NCBI GenBank assembly: GCA_009784565.1
Contig: WRBL01000011.1
Location: 1 to 43,942, forward strand
DNA: 43,942 nt
Origin: Streptosporangiales bacterium
Lineage (GTDB): Bacteria; Actinomycetota; Actinomycetes; Streptosporangiales; Streptosporangiaceae
Direction of reading: 5' to 3'
Translations under genes and position numbers: made by a program
Part shown: in pieces, positions 23,563-31,285 of the stretch
How positions within the stretch are numbered: the first letter of the stretch is position 1
How the letters are laid out: each line of letters begins with the position of its first letter
The notes under the pieces: model-generated
What the model was told of the DNA's origin: nothing
What the model saw: only the letters and a program-made list of their open reading frames with translations
Database searches by the model: none

Positions 23563-23901
23563 ATGGGGAACGCCCGCGAACTGCTGACGGAAGAACGGGA
23601 ACGGGCCCGGGACCAGGCCCGTTCCCTGGAACGCGAGTTCGCCGACCTCGCCGAGGCCGCGAGCGGCCCGGGAACCGACGACGAGCACGACCCGGAAGGC
23701 GCCACCCTGGCCTTCGAGCGGCAGCACACCGCGGCGCTGCTGGCCGACGCCCGGGCCCGCGTCGCGGAGATCGACGCGGCCCTCGCCCGGATCGACGACG
23801 GGACCTACGGGACCTGTACCCGGTGCGGCGGGCCGATCGGGGATGGCCGTCTCGCCGCCCGTCCGGCGGCCGCCACCTGCGTCCGCTGCGCGTCCCGATA
23901 A
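23563..23901 (+). CDS. DksA/TraR-type C4 zinc finger protein
   Basis: 112 aa. An N-terminal charged coiled-coil-like region (residues 5-85, Glu/Arg-rich) leads to the C4 zinc finger: CTRCGGPIGDGRLAARP then CVRC (about 87-110). The DGTYGTCTRCG sequence is typical of the family. DksA/TraR proteins bind RNA polymerase through the secondary channel; short actinobacterial members may play the same role, unproven here. Stands alone between P450 and a 295-bp intergenic region. Confidence 0.88.
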   Translation: MGNARELLTEERERARDQARSLEREFADLAEAASGPGTDDEHDPEGATLAFERQHTAALLADARARVAEIDAALARIDDGTYGTCTRCGGPIGDGRLAARPAAATCVRCASR

Positions 23902-24196
23902 ATGCGCAGGTCAAAGCCCTAATTGCCGAAAAGGTAATGAGTTACTGAATTGATACTTGCGGCGGAAAAGGGGCATAACCTGGCATTGCCTCCGCGACCG
24001 GTACGGGGCGCATAGTATGCTTCGACCGCATTCGCTACTACGGTGGCGGTTTGTTGGCGAAAATTACAAGGGGAAAATGTAAGGCGCTGGTTTCGGGATT
24101 TAACTAATTGTGACGGTTCGCAGGCGATAACCCCCATTCGGCCAGCGCTGTGTTCCGTCGCGCCCGTGCCAGGACATAACGGAGGTAAGGGACAGC
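23902..24196. other. AT-richer intergenic region upstream of the HNH-like gene
   Basis: 295 bp, clearly lower in GC than the rest of the window, with A/T runs such as GCGAAAATTACAAGGGGAAAATG and GGATTTAACTAATTGTGACGG. No gene seen. It should contain the promoter of the next gene; a GGAGGTAAGGG ribosome site occurs at 24181-24191. Confidence 0.5.
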
Positions 24197-24895
24197 ATGG
24201 CCCGCGAGCACGAGCACGGCATCATGGAGAGCCTCAAGGAGCGCTTCGGCGGCGGCGAGCACAAGACCGAGCACAAGCCCGCCACGACCGAGCGCAAGAC
24301 CGAGCACAAGACCGCTGCGACTGAGCACAAGACCGAACGCGCCGCTGCCAAGACCGAGCACCACGCGGCCAAGGAAGCGCACGCGGCGGTCAAGCAGGAC
24401 GCCAAGCACGAGGACGACGTCGCCAAGCACGTCTCGGGCGAGACGCACCGCTACGTCGTCCACTTCCCGCCGCACCCGGCGCGCACCGAGGACCCGCACT
24501 ACAAGGACTTTGACGCCTACCACCGCAAGACCCGGGCCACCGCGCGCTGCTACATCGGCGAGCGCGTCGGTTTCCACGACTGCCGCGACGAGAAGGGCAA
24601 GCCGACCCCGCCCCCGGCCGGCGGCGGCGAGCAGGAGGGCCTGGAGCTGCACCACTCGCACGTCGAGTTCAGCCTTCAGCACGGAGTCTCCCTGCAGGCG
24701 CTGGAGAAGGACTACCCGGGAATCAACAACAAGAATGAGGTCGGCGACTGGATCGAGTCCGACGCCAACTTCCGCTGGCTGTGCGTGTTCCACCACCGCG
24801 GCCCCGGCGGCGCCCACACGGCCTCGCACTCCGACTGGGAGGCCCAGCAGTACGTGCTCGGCCTGATTTCCTCGGAACCCAAGTCCGCCAAGTAG
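24197..24895 (+). CDS. Repeat-rich basic N-terminus plus HNH-like domain, uncharacterised
   Basis: 232 aa. Residues 20-72 are a Lys/Glu/His/Thr/Ala repeat built on TEHKT-like units, probably a charged helix. The second half has an HNH-like arrangement: Cys118 and Cys129, HH at 152-153 (LELHHSHVEF), then WIESDANFRWLCVFHHRG, with Asn191, Cys196 and His199-200, and GAHT at 206-208. That N-x3-L-C-x2-HH pattern resembles HNH nucleases, though it could be only a zinc-binding fold. I recognise no named family. Start ATG with GGAGG and GTAAGGG upstream. Single gene with its own AT-rich promoter region and terminator; no phage genes adjoin. Nuclease activity is inference. Confidence 0.75.
   Translation: MAREHEHGIMESLKERFGGGEHKTEHKPATTERKTEHKTAATEHKTERAAAKTEHHAAKEAHAAVKQDAKHEDDVAKHVSGETHRYVVHFPPHPARTEDPHYKDFDAYHRKTRATARCYIGERVGFHDCRDEKGKPTPPPAGGGEQEGLELHHSHVEFSLQHGVSLQALEKDYPGINNKNEVGDWIESDANFRWLCVFHHRGPGGAHTASHSDWEAQQYVLGLISSEPKSAK
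24256..24375 (+). repeat. Degenerate tandem repeats encoding TEHKT-like units
   Basis: Variations of GACCGAGCACAAGACC recur at roughly 15-27 nt intervals in frame, forming the low-complexity N-terminal part of the HNH-like protein. Confidence 0.65.
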
Positions 24896-24940
24896 TTTTC
24901 GGTATTCGACTGTCCGTTTGTCCGAATAGCGGGCAGCGTG

Positions 24941-24969
24941 GCCCCGCCGGGGGAAATTCCCGGCGGGGC
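24941..24969. terminator. Bidirectional terminator hairpin
   Basis: GCCCCGCCGGG / CCCGGCGGGGC, 11-bp perfect stem with a GGAAATT loop, between the convergent HNH-like gene (plus) and the LysR gene (minus). Confidence 0.75.
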
Positions 24970-24987
24970 TGAAAACCGGCAAACCGG

Positions 24988-25896
24988 TTATCCGGATCGG
25001 GTGGCCGTTACTTTCCCGTCGCTATCCGTTTCCTTTCGTATAGCCGCGGTGCAGGCGGCGACAGCCGGATGGCGGCCATTTCCTCTCCGGCAGGCGACGC
25101 GGATTCGCCGCCGGGCGGCGAGCGGAATAAGGGTCACGCCCGTCGGCCGGTGCACGACGCCCAGTTCCGGTATCAGGGACACTCCCTGCCCCGCCGCGAC
25201 CAGCGCGAGCACGGTCCCGAAGTCGTCCGCGTAATGGCGGATCCGCGGGGTGAAGCCCGATGCCCCGCACGCCCGGACCAGCATGTCGTGGCAGCTCGTG
25301 CCCGGGGTGCCCGCGATCCACGCCGACCCGCGGCAGCCCGCGATCGTCCCGTCGCCCCGGTCCAGGTCCGGGACCGTCAGGTAGACGGTCTCCTCCAGCA
25401 GCGGCTCGGTCTCCAGCGCCGGGTCCGCATCGTCGGGCAGGCAGTCGTAGCTGAAGGTCACCGCGACGTCGAGGGCGCCCGACGCCAGCGCGTCCGGCAC
25501 GGCCGCCGCGTCCAGTTCGGTCAGCGCCAGCTCCAGGCCCGGGTGATCCCGCCCCAGCGCCACCAGCGAAGGCGGCAGCAGGGTACGGGCCGCCGACGGG
25601 AACGCCCCGATGCGCAGCCGGCCGGTCAGGGCCGCGCGCGTCGCGGCCACCGCCGAGGACGCCTCCTCCAGGGTGGCCAGCACCGACTCGGCGTACCCGG
25701 CCAGGACCGTGCCCGCCGCGGTCAGCGTCACCCTCCGCCCCGCCCGTTCCAGCAGTTCCGCCCCGGCCTCCCGCTCCAGCACCGCCAGCTGCTGCGAGAC
25801 GGCGGACGGCGTGTACCCGAGCGCCTCCGCCGCCGCGGTGACCGTGCCTCTCCGGGACAGTTCCAGCAGCAGCCGCATCCGCCGCACGTCCATCAT
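24988..25896 (-). CDS. LysR-family transcriptional regulator
   Basis: 302 aa. N-terminal winged helix (residues 3-62: MRLLLELSRRGTVTAAAEAL, YTPSAVSQQLAVLEREAG) and a periplasmic-binding-like effector domain from about 92 (GRLRIGAFPSAARTLLPP). It is divergent from the DapA-family aldolase gene with about 72 bp between, the standard layout for a LysR controlling its neighbour. Two adjacent ATG codons (25896 and 25893) are possible starts. The 3' end lies just after the hairpin at 24941-24969. Confidence 0.92.
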   Translation of the reverse strand: MMDVRRMRLLLELSRRGTVTAAAEALGYTPSAVSQQLAVLEREAGAELLERAGRRVTLTAAGTVLAGYAESVLATLEEASSAVAATRAALTGRLRIGAFPSAARTLLPPSLVALGRDHPGLELALTELDAAAVPDALASGALDVAVTFSYDCLPDDADPALETEPLLEETVYLTVPDLDRGDGTIAGCRGSAWIAGTPGTSCHDMLVRACGASGFTPRIRHYADDFGTVLALVAAGQGVSLIPELGVVHRPTGVTLIPLAARRRIRVACRRGNGRHPAVAACTAAIRKETDSDGKVTATRSG

Positions 25897-25968
25897 GAAG
25901 CTGAGCTTACAAGGGAATGCAGGAATATGAACTGGACCTGTATAGCGGTGACCGGGCAGCCTGCCATC

Positions 25969-26853
25969 ATGGAACTCACGCTTCGCGGCCTCTTCACGCC
26001 GCTGATCACGCCTTTCACCGCTTCCGGGGACGTCGCGGCGGACGCCCTCGAAGCCCTCGCCCACACCGTCCTCGACGCCGGGGCCGCCGGCCTGGTGGCC
26101 CTCGGCACCACCGCGGAAGCCAGCACGCTCACCGCCGCCGAGCGCCGCGCCGTCCTGGACACCTGCGCCCGGGTCGCCCGCGCCCGCGGCGTCCCCCTGA
26201 TCGCCGGAGCCGGCTCCAACGACACCGCCGGAAGCGCCGCCGCGCTGCGCGGCCTGGCGGAATGGCCGGAGATCGCCGCCGCCCTGGTCATCGTGCCCTA
26301 CTACACGCGCCCGTCCGAGGACGGGGTCGTCGCCCACTTCACCCGGCTCGCCGACGAGAGCCCGGTCCCGCTGATCGTCTACAACATTCCCTACCGCACC
26401 AGCCGTATCCTGTCCGGCCAGACCCTCCTGCGCCTGGCCGCCGTCCCGGGCATCGCCGGGATGAAGCACGCCCCCGGCGGCATCGACGCCGGCACCCTGA
26501 CCCTGATGACCAGCGTCCCGGACAGATTCGCGATACTCGGCGGCGACGACGCGTTCGTCTCCCCGCTGCTGGCCCTCGGCGCGGCGGGCGGCATTCTCGC
26601 CTGCTCCCACGTGCGCACCGCGGACTTCGCCGCGCTCATCGGCGCCTGGCACTCCGGGGACGTCACGCGGGCCCGCGCGCTCACCCGGACCGTGATTCCG
26701 CTGGCCCAGGCGCTGATGGCCGAACCGAACCCGGCTGTCATCAAGGGAGTGCTGCATGCCCAGGGCGTCATCCCCAGCCCCGCCGTCCGCCTCCCGCTGC
26801 TGCCCGCCGGCCGCGCCCGCGTGGACGCGGCCCTGGCCCTGGCGGCGGGCTGA
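25969..26853 (+). CDS. DapA/NanA-family (dihydrodipicolinate synthase-like) lyase
   Basis: 294 aa TIM-barrel class I aldolase family. Residues: GTTAEASTL (the GTTGE-like pyruvate-binding motif), catalytic Tyr in IVYNIPYRT (about 135) and Schiff-base Lys in GIAGMKHA (about 163). It may be 4-hydroxy-tetrahydrodipicolinate synthase or a related 2-keto acid aldolase. Divergent LysR suggests an inducible catabolic role instead of housekeeping lysine synthesis. ATG 25969 fits the family N-terminus; an in-frame ATG at 25927 with AGGA upstream would add 14 residues. Confidence 0.88.
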   Translation: MELTLRGLFTPLITPFTASGDVAADALEALAHTVLDAGAAGLVALGTTAEASTLTAAERRAVLDTCARVARARGVPLIAGAGSNDTAGSAAALRGLAEWPEIAAALVIVPYYTRPSEDGVVAHFTRLADESPVPLIVYNIPYRTSRILSGQTLLRLAAVPGIAGMKHAPGGIDAGTLTLMTSVPDRFAILGGDDAFVSPLLALGAAGGILACSHVRTADFAALIGAWHSGDVTRARALTRTVIPLAQALMAEPNPAVIKGVLHAQGVIPSPAVRLPLLPAGRARVDAALALAAG

Positions 26854-26914
26854 CGACCAGGTCATCGCGGAAAACCAGTCGCCGTCGCGGCGCCCGGTTC
26901 GTTACGGTGCAGCT

Positions 26915-27649
26915 GTGCTGAGCGACGGCCAGGTCACAGAGTTCGCGGAGCGCGGGTACCTCATCGTCCCGCGGGCGGTACCCGGGGACCTGCTGGACAA
27001 GGCCGGCCGGCGGGCCAGCGCGCTGGTCGCCGCGGACCCGCCCGCCGACGACAAGCGCGGTCCCCATTTCTACTTCCTGGACACCGGGAAGGAGCCAGAC
27101 CTGCTCGCTCCGCTCACCGGCAGCCACGCCGTCGGTCTCGCGGAAAGCCTGGCCGGGCGGGGCACCCTGGAAACGCCGGGTCAGGTGCAGGTCGCACTGA
27201 ACATCCCGCCGTTCCCGCACCGGCCCGGGATCCCGCACATCGACGCCTCGAACCCGGAGCCGGTGGACGATCCGGACCTCAGCACGTTCACCCTCCTGGC
27301 CGGCGTCCTGCTGACCGATCAGGTGGCCGAGGACTCCGGCAACCTCTGGGTCTGGCCCGGCACTCACCTGACGCACGCCGCCTACTTCCGCGAGCACGGC
27401 CCGGGAGCGTTCTGCGCCTACCCGCCCGTTGACCTTCCGGAACCAGTGCAGGTCACCGGCCGCGCCGGTGACCTGCTGCTGGCCCACTACCTTCTCGGTC
27501 ACAACATCGGCGGCAACTTCGCGTCGGACCAGACCCGCCGGGCCCTGTACTACCGGGTCAGCGCCACCGGCCATGAAGCGCGCCGGGCCGCGTTCCTCCA
27601 GGACACCTGGCTCGACTACGCACCCATCCGGGCCCGGCTCGCCCGGTAA
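26915..27649 (+). CDS. Phytanoyl-CoA dioxygenase (PhyH)-family oxygenase
   Basis: 244 aa, predicted Fe(II)/2-oxoglutarate-dependent oxygenase. N-terminal DGQVTEFAERGYLIVPRAVP is characteristic. Metal ligands: His and Asp of GIPHIDAS (HxD) and the distal His in LLLAHYLLGHNIGGN, followed by the 2-oxoglutarate-binding Arg region RRALYYRV. Substrate unknown; bacterial members hydroxylate diverse small molecules. The start GTG lies 6 nt after TACGGT (26903-26908), so it is probably leaderless. A second, truncated PhyH gene closes the window. Confidence 0.85.
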   Translation: MLSDGQVTEFAERGYLIVPRAVPGDLLDKAGRRASALVAADPPADDKRGPHFYFLDTGKEPDLLAPLTGSHAVGLAESLAGRGTLETPGQVQVALNIPPFPHRPGIPHIDASNPEPVDDPDLSTFTLLAGVLLTDQVAEDSGNLWVWPGTHLTHAAYFREHGPGAFCAYPPVDLPEPVQVTGRAGDLLLAHYLLGHNIGGNFASDQTRRALYYRVSATGHEARRAAFLQDTWLDYAPIRARLAR

Positions 27650-27693
27650 CTCCTCAGGCGGAACGGGGGCAGGCAAGGACTCCGCTGGCCGCC

Positions 27694-28518
27694 CTACGGC
27701 TTCCTGGCGACGCCGCCGTACAGGCTGACCTCGCTGGGCAGGGGGCGCGAGCCGGCGGTCTCCGGTTTCCAGTCCGAGACCAGGACGACGCCGGGCGGGA
27801 TCAGGTCGAGCCCGGAGAACGCGAGCCGGGCGAAGACGTCGGAGTCACGGGCGCCGAGCGGGATTCCCGCGTTCCTGTTCGTCCGCAGGGCGGCGTCGGT
27901 CTCGGCGCGGTTGTGCTCGCTGGTGACGTGCGTCGCCGTCAGGTAGCTTCCCGCCGGAAGCCGGTCCACCAGCGTCCGGACGACCCCGGCGGGATCTGCC
28001 TCGTCGGGTACGAAATGCAGGACCGCGAGCAGCATCAGCGCGACCGGCTGGCTGAAATCGAGGAGTTCGCGCGTCTCCGGGGCGGACAGTATCGACTCCG
28101 GGTCCCGCAGGTCGGCCTGGACGTAAGCGGTACGGCCCTCCGGGGAACTGGTGAGAAGAGCCCGGGCGTGGGCCAGTACCAGCGGATCGTTGTCGGCGTA
28201 GACCACGCGGCACTCCGGGGCCATCCGCTGGGCGACCTCGTGGGTGTTGTCCGTGGTCGGCAGGCCGGTCCCGATATCGAGGAACTGCCGGACCCCCACC
28301 TCGGTGACCAGCCACTTCACGGCCCGGCCGAGGAACGCCCGGTTCTCCCGGGCGGTCACCCGGGCCGACGGCCACGCGGCCAGCGCCTGATCCGCGACTT
28401 CCCGGTCGGCGGCGAAATGGTTCTTCCCGCCCAGGGTGTAGTCGTAAATCCGGGCCGGATGCGGCCTGCTCGTGTCGATCTCCGGCGCCGGAGCGTCCTC
28501 GCGGGTGACGTCGTCCAC
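27694..28518 (-). CDS. SAM-dependent methyltransferase of the actinobacterial PF04672 type
   Basis: 274 aa. N-terminal signature RPHPARIYDYTLGGKNHFAA, SAM-binding motif FLDIGTGLPTTDNTHEVA, acidic VVYADNDPLVLAHA and the later VLHFVPDEADP. This family is greatly expanded in actinomycetes and its substrates are largely unknown. GTG start at 28518 with TACGAT (28530-28525) 6 nt upstream, a leaderless promoter located in the 18-bp gap after the MFS gene (which lies upstream on the same strand). Confidence 0.93.
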   Translation of the reverse strand: MDDVTREDAPAPEIDTSRPHPARIYDYTLGGKNHFAADREVADQALAAWPSARVTARENRAFLGRAVKWLVTEVGVRQFLDIGTGLPTTDNTHEVAQRMAPECRVVYADNDPLVLAHARALLTSSPEGRTAYVQADLRDPESILSAPETRELLDFSQPVALMLLAVLHFVPDEADPAGVVRTLVDRLPAGSYLTATHVTSEHNRAETDAALRTNRNAGIPLGARDSDVFARLAFSGLDLIPPGVVLVSDWKPETAGSRPLPSEVSLYGGVARKP

Positions 28519-28524
28519 GGCGGT

Positions 28525-28530
28525 ATCGTA
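28525..28530 (-). promoter_or_regulatory. -10 element of a leaderless promoter
   Basis: TACGAT on the minus strand, 6 nt before the GTG of the methyltransferase gene, in the 18-bp gap between two same-strand genes. Confidence 0.5.
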
Positions 28531-28536
28531 ACGGCC

Positions 28537-29817
28537 TTACGCCACGGACCGGATCTTCAGGACGAGAAGCGAGCCGACGACGCCGATGACGGCGACCGTC
28601 AGGTACAGGGCCGGGTAGCCGCCCAGCGACGTGACGATCGGCGCGGCGATCGCGGGGGCGATGACCTGAGGCGCGGTGCTGGCGATATTGATGATGCCCA
28701 GGTCCTTGGCGTGCCCGGTCTCCGACGGCAGGACCTGGGTGACCAGGGCCAGGTCGACCGCCAGGTAGGCGCCGAAGCCGATGCCGAGCAGCACCGCCCC
28801 GATCAGGGTGACCGTCCACGTCGGCCAGAGCGCCAGCAGGACACCGGGGACGGCCATGACCAGGCCGGACGTGATGACCAGCGGCTTGCGGCGCCCCGAG
28901 CGGTCGGAGGCGATCCCGCCCGTCACCGCCGACAGCAGGACGCCGGCGGCGTAGGCGATGATCAGGATGAACACGCCGTCCTCGGTGGTCTGCCCCGGGA
29001 ACAACCTGGTGTAGTGGACCTGGTCCTGCAGGAAGTACAGCAGGTAGCCGATGGCCATCGACTCGCTGAGCACGATGAGGAACCGGGTGCCCCAGGCCCA
29101 CGCGAAATCCGGATACCGTCGCGGGCTGATCCAGAACGACCGGGCGAACTCTCCCCAGCGCAGCGGCGGCCGGTCCCCGGGTGCCAGGCGCGGGGCGCGG
29201 GTGAAGAACACGAACGGCAGGGCCAGCACCACGACCAGAACGGCGAGCGCCACGTAGCCGGAGGCGAGCCCGGTGACGAGCACCGCGACCAGCGCGACGC
29301 CGACCACCACGCCCAGTGCCTGCTGCAGGCTGACCCACCCCGACGCGACGCCCCGCTGCCGCACCGGCACCTGGTCGGGCACGGCGGCGGTGATCGCGGC
29401 CTGCACCACGTTGAGCCCGGCCTGGGCCAGGAACCAGAAGACGATGACCCCGGCGACGGTACGCTGCCCGGCCAGCGCCGCGACCGCGGCCGCGCCGATG
29501 ACCGTCCCGCCCAGGGCCCACGGCCGCCGCCGCCCGAACCGGCTTGTCGTACGGTCCGAGAACGCGCCGACCAGCGGCTGCGTGATAAGCGCCGCGGCCG
29601 ACCCGAACCCGGTCACCCAGCCGAGCGCGGCGACCTTGCCGGCGGCCCCGGCGATGTTCTCCACCTGGACCGGGAGCAGCACCTGCAGGGGCGCGTACAA
29701 CCCGGCCAGCACGGCGAGATTGGCCAGCGACACCATCGCGATCCAGCCGGCGCTCACCTTCGCGCCCGGCCCGGCGGACGAACTGGACGCGACCTCCGCC
29801 GCGGGGACCTCGGTCAC
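28537..29817 (-). CDS. MFS transporter (GPH/SUC-like), paralogue 1
   Basis: 426 aa with about 12 hydrophobic segments. Loop 2-3 motif QPLVGAFSDRTTSRFGRRRPW is of the glycoside-pentoside-hexuronide/SLC45-like type. The central loop has WGEFARSFWISPRRYPDFAW and the second half DRSGRRKPLV. It is closely similar along its whole length to the protein at 33315-34604, so the two are paralogues. Sugar or glycoside uptake is plausible, substrate unproven. GTG start at 29817 preceded by AGAGGAGAAAGC, and a -10-like TATTCT (29857-29852) further upstream. Confidence 0.88.
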   Translation of the reverse strand: MTEVPAAEVASSSSAGPGAKVSAGWIAMVSLANLAVLAGLYAPLQVLLPVQVENIAGAAGKVAALGWVTGFGSAAALITQPLVGAFSDRTTSRFGRRRPWALGGTVIGAAAVAALAGQRTVAGVIVFWFLAQAGLNVVQAAITAAVPDQVPVRQRGVASGWVSLQQALGVVVGVALVAVLVTGLASGYVALAVLVVVLALPFVFFTRAPRLAPGDRPPLRWGEFARSFWISPRRYPDFAWAWGTRFLIVLSESMAIGYLLYFLQDQVHYTRLFPGQTTEDGVFILIIAYAAGVLLSAVTGGIASDRSGRRKPLVITSGLVMAVPGVLLALWPTWTVTLIGAVLLGIGFGAYLAVDLALVTQVLPSETGHAKDLGIINIASTAPQVIAPAIAAPIVTSLGGYPALYLTVAVIGVVGSLLVLKIRSVA

Positions 29818-30153
29818 GCTTTCTCCTCTGCCAGCCCGGAACACGCGCGTGAGAATAGAGTGGCACACGTTCACCGCCGCGACTAGAGCTCGCGCGGCTG
29901 CCCCGCCGTCCCCGAGGACTCCGTGCCTGTCGGCCCGTCGTAGCCTGTCCCCGGTCGGCCCAACCCCACCCGCACCAAATGATCACTAGCGTGGACCCTC
30001 GCGGTGCATAAAGGGCCACCATGCTCCACGCCGGCCTGGACATGACGCCATGTCCGCCATGTACCCGGGACCGGTTCCCGGTCAGCCCGCCCAGCCCGGC
30101 CGGCAGTGGGCCGATGAGTGGCCGCACCGCAGCTATATGGAATTCTGGGCCCG
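29818..30153. other. Divergent intergenic region with inverted repeats
   Basis: 336 bp between the MFS gene and the serine hydrolase gene. Contains the minus-strand -10 TATTCT at 29857-29852, GGACAT-GACGCC-ATGTCC (30038-30055) and CCGGGA-CCGGT-TCCCGG (30065-30081). The two repeats are 10 bp apart and may be operators for the serine hydrolase gene. No gene seen. Confidence 0.5.
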
Positions 30154-31284
30154 GTGACTGTTCAAGGCTGGTGTGATCCGGCGTTCGCCGCCGTGCGGGA
30201 AGCGTTCGAAGGCAACTTCGGCGAGCGCGGAGAGACCGGCGCGGCCGTGTGCGTCCGGGTCCGCGGCACGGTCGTGGCGGATCTGTGGGGCGGCTGGGCC
30301 GACGAGGCGGCTCACCGTCCCTGGACGCCGGACACGCTGGTCAACGTGTTCTCCGTCGGCAAAGGGCTGGTCGCGGCGTGCGCGGCCCGGCTGGCCGGGC
30401 AGGGACGGCTGGACCCGGACGCGGCCGTCGCCGCGTACTGGCCGGAGTTCGGCGCGGCGGGCAAGGACCGGATCACCGTCCGCCAGGTCCTGTCCCACCA
30501 GGCCGGGCTGCCCGCCGTCGCCCGGCGGCTGCCGCCGGGCGCCATGCTCGACCACGCGGCGATGACGGCCGCGCTGGAGGAGCAGGAACCCTGGTGGGAA
30601 CCGGGCACCGGGCACGGATACCACGTCAACACGTTCGGGTACCTGGCCGGGGAACTGATCCGCCGCGTCACCGGGACCGGCGTCGGCACGCTGCTGCGCA
30701 AGGAGATCGCCGGACCGCTGGGCGCCGATGTCCACATCGGGCTTCCGGCGGCGGACCACGGCCGGGCCGCCCGGTTCACCTGGGATGATCCCGCGCCCGC
30801 CGAAGCGGAACCGCCCGGCCTGGACTCCCGTCAGCTGATGCGGTTCAACGCCTACTTCAACCCCAGCGGACTGTCCGGCGCCGGGGTGATCAACGACCCG
30901 GCCTGGCGGTCCGCGGAGATCCCGTCGGCCAACGCGCACGCCACCGCCCGGGGCGTCGCCCGCGTCTACGCGGCCCTCGCCGCGGACGGCGGGGGAGTCA
31001 TCGACCGCGGCGCGCTGGCCGAGGCGGCCGCCGAGCACGCCAGCGGCACGGACCTGGTGCTGGACCGGCCCTCCCGGTTCGGACTCGGATTCCAGATCAC
31101 CCAGCCCGAACGGCCCTTCGGTCCCGGGCCCGCCGCCTTCGGCCACTTCGGGGCCGGGGGATCGGTGGGCTTCTGCGATCCCGACCGCGGACTGGCCGTC
31201 GGCTACGTGATGAATCAGATGAGCCCCGGCTGGCGCAGCCCCCGGAACCGGGCGCTCATCGACGCGGTCTCCGCCTGCGTATGA
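30154..31284 (+). CDS. Serine hydrolase, class C beta-lactamase/esterase fold
   Basis: 376 aa. Active-site motifs: Ser67-x-x-Lys70 in NVFSVGKGLVAA, YHVN near residue 165 (the YxN element) and a terminal HFGAGGS (the KTG-like strand). No signal peptide is visible, so it is probably a cytoplasmic esterase (EstB/LACTB-like) and not a secreted antibiotic beta-lactamase. Start GTG 30154 fits the family N-terminus; an in-frame GTG at 30118 would extend it by 12 residues. It ends 1 bp from the convergent gene at 31286. Confidence 0.88.
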   Translation: MTVQGWCDPAFAAVREAFEGNFGERGETGAAVCVRVRGTVVADLWGGWADEAAHRPWTPDTLVNVFSVGKGLVAACAARLAGQGRLDPDAAVAAYWPEFGAAGKDRITVRQVLSHQAGLPAVARRLPPGAMLDHAAMTAALEEQEPWWEPGTGHGYHVNTFGYLAGELIRRVTGTGVGTLLRKEIAGPLGADVHIGLPAADHGRAARFTWDDPAPAEAEPPGLDSRQLMRFNAYFNPSGLSGAGVINDPAWRSAEIPSANAHATARGVARVYAALAADGGGVIDRGALAEAAAEHASGTDLVLDRPSRFGLGFQITQPERPFGPGPAAFGHFGAGGSVGFCDPDRGLAVGYVMNQMSPGWRSPRNRALIDAVSACV

Positions 31285-31285
31285 C

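Noticed and set aside
24256-24375. CRISPR-like repeats
   Set aside because: The repeats are short, in frame, degenerate and lack unique spacers of constant length; they code for a charged helix.
24104-24982. A 292-aa minus-strand open frame over the HNH-like gene
   Set aside because: Its repeats merely mirror the TEHKT repeats of the plus strand; no Shine-Dalgarno or domain.
30154-31284. Antibiotic-resistance beta-lactamase
   Set aside because: The fold and SxxK/YxN motifs are shared with esterases; there is no signal peptide and no resistance context.
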